Positions 56,784-64,000 of a DNA stretch of 64,000 nucleotides are shown here, one piece after another. The position numbers were made by a program, and so were the translations under genes. How positions within the stretch are numbered: position 1 is the stretch's first letter; each line of letters starts with the position of its first letter. The notes under the pieces were generated by a model. That model was not told the origin of the DNA. It did not search any database and saw only the letters and a list, made by a program, of their open reading frames with translations. The DNA comes from Armigeres subalbatus (taxonomy: Eukaryota; Arthropoda; Insecta; Diptera; Culicidae): NCBI RefSeq assembly GCF_024139115.2, contig NW_026943382.1, positions 124,001 to 188,000 of the forward strand, written 5' to 3'.

Positions 56784-57164
56784 TAAATATTAAAAATTGT
56801 TAGTGGAGCTTATTTGACTCTTTAGCTAATTTTTTTACATCCTAATCCAAATTCCCACCTTTTTCAATGTCCTCTTAAATTTTTGTTTCTGCTAATTTCT
56901 GTGGCTTTCTTAGCAAGAAGAAACAATTGAATTGAAGTAAGTGTAGTTTTGTACAAGGTTTATCACATGAAGATCTGATATTCCTTGCCGTTAGAAGCCT
57001 GCTCAATAGCTTCCTTTTGTACTTAATAAGATGAAGGAGGGACTTCTGCAAGTAGTGTCGTTTTAACAAGTGTCCGGTATTGGGAGGTGTCCGGCGCTGG
57101 GAGATCTTCCCCTAAATAGTTAGTGATCCGCCTCACGTAACGATCTCTCACATACGGGGGGTTT
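56784..57164. other. AT-rich spacer
   Basis: No gene or element ends; the minus-strand frame at 56875-57069 has no support. Confidence 0.5.
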
Positions 57165-57560
57165 TCTATAGTAATTTCCATACAAACTTCAAACTGCTCG
57201 TACTCAGTTATATTATAACCAAATCAGTTGACAATTTAGGAGGTTAACCAAAACAGCAAATGTTAACGTTCAAGCATAAGGGGCTCTGACATGTTGTACA
57301 ACTTAAACTCCCATACACGCTCTGACATGTTGTACAACTTAAACTCCGCCCCCAAGAAATTTGGTTCGGTTGGAGTAAAGTCGGACCGTCTGTGGGCAAG
57401 TTGTACTGTCCAACAGTCGTACAACTTGACCACAGACGATCCGACCATACTCCAACCGAACAAAATTTCCTGAGGGCGGAGTCAAAGTTGTACAACATGT
57501 TGGAGTGAGTATGGGGCCCCTAAGGGAGCGCAAAAGTCAAAATTTCATTCACTCTAGGAT
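57165..57560 (-). mobile_element. 3' fragment of the TAGAGTGATTC MITE family with a nested palindrome
   Basis: It matches the right part of 31446-32113 (catacaaacttcaaactg, aatttaggaggtt, then agtcaaaatttcattcactc at the end). At about 57288-57512 a palindromic insert pairs atgttgtacaactt with aagttgtacaacat and caagaaatttggttcggttg with its complement. Confidence 0.75.
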
Positions 57561-57586
57561 CTAACCAAAATAATTATCTTATGATC

Positions 57587-57642
57587 TGTTTTACGTAGTT
57601 TACGTCGGGCGGTCGTATCTTGTATATAACCCTTCTGATTTT
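57587..57642. repeat. Short repeat shared with 55073-55127
   Basis: tgttttacgtagtttacgtc and gggcggtcgt are nearly identical in both places. Here no GCCTTTCTCG element follows. Confidence 0.75.
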
Positions 57643-58044
57643 TTTAAACTAGTTTTATTTGCTAATTAATACATTCATCTCTTAGACTAGGTGTTCCGTG
57701 TTTTCTTAACACTATCATCCTTATTTGCTATGTCATATTTTTAGTTATTATTAATGTCGAGAGAAAAGCAAAGTGAACATCCCTAGTAAATCTATTCTCT
57801 ACTCTCTTTTCTTTATTTTTCAATTTGTTCAGAGAATTCCTCATATGAAATTATATTGCCAGTACTCATATGGACTTGCAAGAGACTGGTTCGCGTTAAG
57901 ATCGCATTAAAAGTATTTGGTAACGATATTCCAATTATTTCAGTCGTCTTGAGATCCGAAAATAGTTATTCCCTGTGGTCAGCTGTGGTCTGCGGTAGAA
58001 ATTCCCTTAAAAACTAACATTAATATATTTCAATTGCCTCTGGC
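57643..58044. other. AT-rich spacer
   Basis: No gene seen; borders the 3' end of the Juan-like element. Confidence 0.5.
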
Positions 58045-58845
58045 AGTTATAATTTTTTTCTTTGGTTTAATTGAACCATGTAGGAATTACAATGTTTTCA
58101 ACTTAAACTAAACCTAACCTATTTTATACTAAGGGTACAAGGAGTTAATCGTTGCAATAGAAGATTGCAACGATTTTTTTCTAAAATTGGAAATTATTTT
58201 GTTGGACATTTGTTGCAATGTCTCAATATTAGAAATTCTATGAAGTTCATTGGTACTATACCACGGAGGCAACTTCAGAATCATTTTCAAAATTTTATTT
58301 TGAATCCTCTGGAGTGCTTTCTTTCTGGTATTGCAGCAACTAGTCCATATTGGCACAGCATACAACATACAAAAGTTTGTTCTTAAGACAAAGTTTTGAT
58401 TTTCTGTTTATAAGTGGATATAGACACTTAATATATTTGTTACATTTGGCTTGAAGGCCTTCAATGTGATTTTTAAAAGTTAATTTTTGATCTAGCAGAA
58501 GACCTAAATAATTAGCTTCGCTAGACCAATTAATTGGAACCCCATTCATAGTGACAATATGTCTGCTAGAAGGTTTCAAATAAGAAGCTCTCGGCTTATG
58601 TGGGAAAATTATAAGCTGAGTTTTGGAAGCATTCGGGGAAATTTTCCATTTCTGCAAGTAAGTGGAGAAAATATCCAAACTTTTTTGCAATCTACTACAA
58701 ATGACACGAAGGCTTCGCCCTTTGGCTGAGAGACCTGTGTCATCTGCAAACAAAGATTTTTGACACCCTGGTGGTAAATCAGGTAAGTCAGAAGATAAGG
58801 AAATCTTAATACAGTTGTATAGAAGTTGCATAGGTTACATTACTT
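58045..58845 (-). pseudogene. Juan-like (Jockey clade) non-LTR retrotransposon, 3' part
   Basis: The minus strand encodes the catalytic block KSLFADDTGLSAKGRSLRVI, then FSTYLQKWKISPNASKTQLI, EANYLGLLLDQKLTFKNHIE and, after a small deletion with frame loss near 58375, MLYAVPIWTSCCNTRKKALQ and LKMILKLPPWYSTNELHRIS. The stop is at about 58129 and a short A-rich 3' end lies near 58050. This is the wording of the abundant Juan elements of Aedes. It is 5' truncated (near 58845) and inactive. Confidence 0.9.
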
Positions 58846-60749
58846 TCCATTGTGAATCTCTATCTATGTGACTGATAAGTGATAACCCATCCCATCTAAC
58901 ACAACTTCCTTCTCGTGGTAATTGTGGAGATGCAGAGGTATTCTCGGTCTCTAGTCGCAACAATGACCTCACACTAACATTCCTTTTCTTTTCTAACTGA
59001 CTAACATTTGCGAACTGCTGAAATGTGCATAGATAGCAAATCCCAACCACTATTTACATGGATCGAAGTGCAATTTGCAACCATTGAGATGTACAGGAAC
59101 AATGCTACAGGCTCTGTTGAACATGTCTCGTGATATCATGAAGATTGAAACGTCTCAAGATGGGACTTAGATCTCATTTTAAAATTTCCACTTTATCAGA
59201 GCAATCAGTTTCTCGAAATGCCGCGGATCCTGACCATCAGCACTCATATACTTTGAAACGAGCTTTATTGAACGTGTCTCGCGAAAACATGAAGTTTGAC
59301 ATGGTGACATGAAATAAGTGGCCACTTCCCAGAGGCCAAGCCGTCACCGTGTCTAATTTCCCATTGAAAATTTGAAAAGCTTTCGGGAAAAACTAATTTG
59401 AATTTTCGAAAATATACCCGATGAAATCACGAATAAATTTTTGTGAAAATTTGGTACAGTTCCAGAGAAAATTCCGAAGAATTTCCATAAAAGCTTTAAA
59501 AAATTCATGAGCGAGATGAATGAACTTGACCCTAGCTAAAGACGAGTTTTCCGCGCAAATTTAGTAGGGGCAAATCCCGTTTAGCAATGTTTTTGGTTCA
59601 TAACTTTGGTCCAATTGAACAAAGTATGGTATTTGCATACCAATAGAGTCCTACAGGGATAAGCTAACAATTTGCTTTATTATAAGTATTAGAAAATTTT
59701 ATTAATAATTTTGCTAGATGTTGTTTTTATGACGTTTAGAAAAAGTTGGTCGGTCGTCGGCACCCAAAAAAAACCAAAAATGGAAAAATATGGACTAAGG
59801 ACATTATGGCTAAAAAAAATCAAGATTTATTGTGTAAATGACGAAGAAATTGATTACATTTCAGTACATTGTACATATTTAATAGAGTTTTCCAAAATAA
59901 TTATTTTAGCTCACATCGTGGCTAATAACCTGAAATTAGGCAATTGACTTTGATTTGTTTTGATATCTCCTTTGGAAAATGAGATGCCGGCAACAGACCA
60001 TATTTAGGTGCTGGCAACCGAAATTAGCAACAACTTTGAAAAGTGAAAATAAAAGCTTAATTGCAAACGTTACGGCGGTATTCAATATTGAATCACAAAA
60101 CAGAGTAAATATGCTTTGTAAGTTTGCAGGGAAAGGTGGTCGTTTACCGGCACTGGTTGGTTGTCGGCACCCCGTCGTATCTTTTAACAGAAAACAGATG
60201 TGGTCATTTTGACATTTGACATACGTGTGCTCTGTAAGCACGATCTTTTTGTGCCCATTTCCGAAGGATATAGAAGCTTTTGTTTCGCTTTATAGAGCAA
60301 ACATTTTTTTGTCAAGTGAAAACCCACTCCAACGTTTTTTTTTTGGTCATTTGCTTAGTGCTATAAACCGACCGTAGTAAAACGATCGAAATGGTGAGCG
60401 CATTACATATTTTCAAAGCAAATTTACTCTATTTTGTGATTCAAAATTGAATGCTAGCGGTCACAATTCAACTATTATTTTCATTTTCATGGTAAATATC
60501 AGTTTATTGCCTCTCAATTCCAACCGAAACATGGCGCAGGGATTATGTCTGATTCTGTGAAAATCTGAAAAAAACGCCGGCGAACTACGGGGTTGTAATC
60601 GGAGAGAAAAAATTACGCGTAACATGTGTGATTTTACAAATTCAACTGAACTACATCTATATTGTTTCTTCTTTTATACACAGAAAGTAGAGCAAGATAA
60701 CAATTGGCGGGAATGGTTTACAAAGACGACGATTGTCGTAAAGGTGAGA
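58846..60749. other. Non-coding; weak satellite-like copy at 59140-59340
   Basis: Around 59150-59340, tgaagtttgacatg, gtggccacttccca and gaacgtgtctcgcgaaaac resemble the satellite units in the arms of the 41105-44516 foldback. The rest shows no gene. The motif gccggcaac near 59985 and 60150 is a short inverted pair. Confidence 0.45.
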
Positions 60750-61247
60750 GACAGAAATCCATTAGAAATTTGATTGAAGGTGCAACTTATTGTTACACAC
60801 ATAGGAAGTAGTGGCGTCCTCATATTCCGCTACAACAATGTCTTTCCATCATCTCAGCTGAACGTTTCTTTGGTAGACAGTTCGGCTTCTGAAACAGCAA
60901 ACCCCTTGAATCTAACTTTGGTGACGAGAAACCTTGGATTTTTTTTTGCATCTCACTGACCAATACACGGTCATGTGGATGCTTTTAGTCCTAACACTGA
61001 AGTCATCACAGTTCCCAAGTCTAAATCTACAATTTGGGTAGACACTGACACAGAATCCAGAGAAGCATCAGTAAAGTTACATAGCTTGAACCTCATCATC
61101 AGTGCAGTTTGTCTGCCGTAGTATCCCACAGTGGCTCCATATTCCGGACACATGTTGCTGATTGAGGCGCGATAAGAAATTGACAACTCACTGACACCAG
61201 ATCCAAACAACCTCAGGATACCACCACCAACATGATAATAACTAAAC
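60750..61247 (-). pseudogene. Aconitase / iron regulatory protein 1-like fragment, broken
   Basis: The minus strand from 61247 begins after tttattttcag, a splice-acceptor-like end. It reads GSGVSELSISYRASISNMCP, EYGATVGYY, then TQIVDLDLGTVMTSVLGLK. After a frameshift near 60985 it reads PHDRVLV, and later RFKGFAVSEAELSTKETFS then a stop. These are consecutive landmarks of cytosolic aconitase/IRP1, an iron-sulphur enzyme that binds iron-responsive elements when it lacks its cluster. About 15-20 residues after GYY are missing or scrambled, and stops and frameshifts follow. The acceptor-like sequence suggests a duplicated genomic exon rather than a retrocopy. The iron-sulphur cysteine region is not intact here. 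Confidence 0.75.
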
Positions 61248-62379
61248 CTGAAAATAAAATTAAATGCAAATTTGTATGAAATAATAAATCGAAATCATGC
61301 AAGACTTAAACAAAGGCTCTGTTTAGTGTGCCTCAAAATATCGTAAAATATGACACACCGAAAGATAAGTTTCAAGGCTTTCAGCCAAAAACAAACATAC
61401 ATGTAATAAATAAAATAATAAAGAGTTGAACAAATGAAAGAGCATAAAAATGGGTAACGAGCTACATATTTGCCAAAACTCTAGCTATAGCTATAACAGC
61501 ATCGCATGCGCTTCCCAAAGTATTCAAACATTGTCACTGAGACATGTAGCATCTTTATCGTGGTTGATCTTCAAATTAATAAGCAAGAGCTCCCTCAAAG
61601 TTCAAGGGTAGTAACTCGCACAACAAGCCAATAGCAATCTTCTTATAAAATAATGCATTCCGTTGGATCCCATCACTCAACTGGTGAACGTTCACTCAAT
61701 CGTGCGACTCTGTTCTACAATTTATTAGTCAAAACAAACCATCCACCATCAAGTGATACCAACCGGTGCGCTACGGGTTGCAATGCTTCAAGAAATACTA
61801 CTTTCATCATGTTGTACGAACCCAGAGCCATATAGCAGTCGGCCGCACACCACAGGGCCAGCTCCGTATGTGTGTAAGCACTTGAGGTGGCAAGAATAAC
61901 CATAGTTCGGTTAGGGTAAACATAACTTATGCTCTTTCCATCCTGATGCCCGACGTCGGCTTCGCCGTGGCTTAGTGCTGACTAACTACCGTACCGTGAG
62001 CAACAATGCAAAATAGAGGCCCTGTGTGTATGCATAGTTCTGTATGCATTGCATGTACTTGGTAGGTGCATAGAAAATTATCTGCATCATACGCCTTCGT
62101 ACTAATGAACAAAAGAGCAACAGGAACGAACATAGACCGATGCTCATTTGGAAACTACCCAGGACGGCCGTAGTGGATCCCGGATGGTTACTTTGCATAT
62201 ATGTATGCGTGTTTCTTTCGTCCTGAATCGAAATGCACAATAGGATGAGATGAGCAATAAGCTTACAAAAGTCAGATCATTTCGCAACACCAACTGACCT
62301 CTAGTTTCTATGAGTCATCGGGTCGACTACATTTGAATAGTTAATGGGTCGCAACACGGAATGGTCTTTTACTTGAGTG
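61248..62379. other. No supported gene
   Basis: It may contain intronic sequence of the aconitase-like fragment (upstream on the minus strand), but no further exon was recognised. Minus-strand frames at 61715-61903 and 61986-62240 are without domain support. Confidence 0.4.
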
Positions 62380-62518
62380 GCGATTTCTATAGTAATTTTC
62401 ATACAAACTTTAAACTACATGCGTTCAGTCTAGTTACATCCAAATTAATAACAAATTTAGGAGGATTAAAAAAACAGCAAATGTCAGGAGCGAAAAAGTT
62501 AAAATTTGAATCACTCTA
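62380..62518 (-). mobile_element. 3' end fragment of the TAGAGTGATTC MITE family
   Basis: catacaaactttaaactaca, aatttaggaggatt and the terminal ttaaaatttgaatcactcta match the right end of 31446-32113. The left part is absent. Confidence 0.8.
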
Positions 62519-63519
62519 ATGTTCATACAAGTCTCTAGATGCCTTGCGTATTATGTGCAATCCAAATTAGTTTATTGCAGATGTTTACTCCAAATTGTTC
62601 TGGAATTTAGATTATTGGATATAGCTGGTCAACTTCGCCTGGTATTAAACCAAAATCTAACCCCGTTATCAAACGCTACACACGAGCTGGAAAAAGAAAG
62701 TTTGTGCAAATGCTGTGTCGTTGAACGACACGAGACTCTCAAGCAGCAACACAAACAAACGGTCTGCGTTTGGAGAAAAATAGTGTGACAATGTTGCGTA
62801 CATTTGGAGCACCAAATTTAATCGGATAAAATGTAAATATTTGGACAATCATTGTGTTTTACTGTACTTTTTCCAACACTGTTGGGTTTAGTTCGAATAC
62901 CAGAAGGTGTTTGTAGAGATTCGACGATTATGGTGCCAGTTGCTAGGTCTGTTCGAACCAAGAATAAATCAATAACTGACTTCGTTTCAGAGCTGTCTAA
63001 CAAATCTTTTCACACGCCTGCTATTCATTAGTATTTTCAAAATTTTGAATCATCATGGATATATCGTTTCTATAGAGATATTTAGCTAATAAACGGTTCT
63101 TCTCTTATTCCCTACAGTGTTGACCTCGTAAACTAATTCATGTGAGTCCAAAACAATTTGAAGAACCTGTTACGTCTAAATTAAACTAACTTAACCTTCC
63201 TAAGGCATTAGAAAAAAGTTACACACATTTGGACCCAAGATTTCATCACGATCACAAAAACTCAAATTTCAAACGATGATCTTTAGGCACCAAACGAAGG
63301 ATGTAGGTTTCTAGAACAAGCTCATGGGGTGAATCATCCAAATTTACCTCCCTGGACCTTGGGGAACCTGTACTAAAGAGGTCTGTTTGAGGTTCTCAAT
63401 TTGCCACCAAATTTTCGAGTTTCGTGTTATGAAACATAAAATTGCTTGCAAATATGTGCTCTGATGATCCCAACTGTATTTGCTATCTTGTATATGCCAT
63501 TTCTGGGGAAATTTATCCC
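62519..63519. other. No supported gene
   Basis: Mixed AT-rich sequence; no element ends or RNA genes were recognised before the satellite at the window end. Confidence 0.45.
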
Positions 63520-64000
63520 TCTAGCGGTCATCGGAGAGCCCTCTGGAAGATCCGGAACTTCCGTAAAAGTGGCCAATTCTAAAAGTTAATCCCAGAGCTT
63601 CGCGATTTTTTCGTAATCATTCATTCTGGCAAATTGTGGGTGCAATCAATAGTTAAAGTCTTCTGTGACCCCCAAATGTCCCAGAAACGGTACTCCGGAA
63701 GATCCGGAACATTCGTAAAAGTGGCCAATTCCAAAAGTTTATCCCAGCTTTTCGCGATTATTACGAAACCATCCACACCGGCGAATTGTGTATGTAATCA
63801 ATAGTGCAAGTGAAAGTGCTTCGGAAGAATCGGAACATCCATAAAAATGATCAATTCCAAAATTTCATCCCAGAGTTTCGCATTATATCGTAATCATCCA
63901 TCCTGACGAATAATGGATGCAATCAGTAGTGAAAGTCTTCCGTGATCCCGAAAAGCTCCCGAAACGGTCATCCAAAAGATCCGTAAAAGTGGCCAATTTC
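63520..64000. repeat. Satellite related to 1-985, opposite orientation
   Basis: ggaagatccggaac followed by gtaaaagtggccaattc recurs at about 63547, 63700, 63830 and 63970, with spacings of 127-152 bp. The reverse complement of the 1-985 unit (ccggaa, gtccgtaaaaatggtcattt) has the same order, so the two arrays share a family but point in opposite directions. The array continues past the window. Confidence 0.8.

Noticed and set aside
50799..63003. Shared TKSVIDL between frames at 50799-50996 and 62818-63003
   Set aside because: Seven residues only, with no other alignment; perhaps two old retrotransposon fragments, but not supportable.

Overview
The window looks like mosquito genomic DNA, most likely Aedes (probably Ae. 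aegypti). It is AT-rich, intron-poor eukaryotic sequence packed with nested transposable elements: a Juan-like Jockey retrotransposon fragment, an RTE-clade element, an R1-clade-like element, tRNA-derived SINEs and many miniature inverted-repeat elements with 8-bp, TA or TTAA target duplications. No intact, confidently functional host gene is visible. The species call is inference from the element families.

Layout. 1-985 is a ~145-bp tandem satellite, and a related satellite lies in the opposite orientation at 63520-64000. 1355-2470 is a TTCGACC-type minisatellite followed by a 96-bp hairpin. 3616-8386 is a 4.8-kb hAT-like element with an 8-bp target duplication. It carries a second hAT-like element, which holds a 1.5-kb hairpin minisatellite. 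8387-16790 holds SINE, Jockey and RTE fragments and several foldback or MITE elements. 16791-36186 is the key block: two copies of one MITE bracket an inverted 10-kb segment (17343-27311). The inversion splits one R1-like retrotransposon and one SINE. The segment also carries an RTE pseudogene with a deleted catalytic core. Copy 2 of the MITE contains a 549-bp MITE and a second, shorter copy of the hAT composite. 36232-36774 (minus) is a candidate secreted Ser/Gly/Asn-repeat protein. 39920-45667 holds a polypyrimidine tract and a 3.4-kb foldback around a 1.8-kb, 24-bp minisatellite. 45614-47236 is an 812-bp tandem duplication. 52380-55080 has three diverged histone-type 3' processing signals without recognisable histone coding sequence. 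58045-58845 is a Juan-like fragment. 60750-61247 is a broken aconitase/IRP1-like fragment behind a splice-acceptor-like sequence.

The genes do not form a working system. The window is best read as a layered record of insertion, recombination and repeat expansion. The strongest result is the MITE-mediated inversion. Four independent lines agree on it: swapped 8-bp target duplications, a restored R1 reading frame, matching 12-bp R1 target duplications and a restored tRNA-like acceptor stem. All coordinates come from reading the sequence by eye, with no alignments or database searches.
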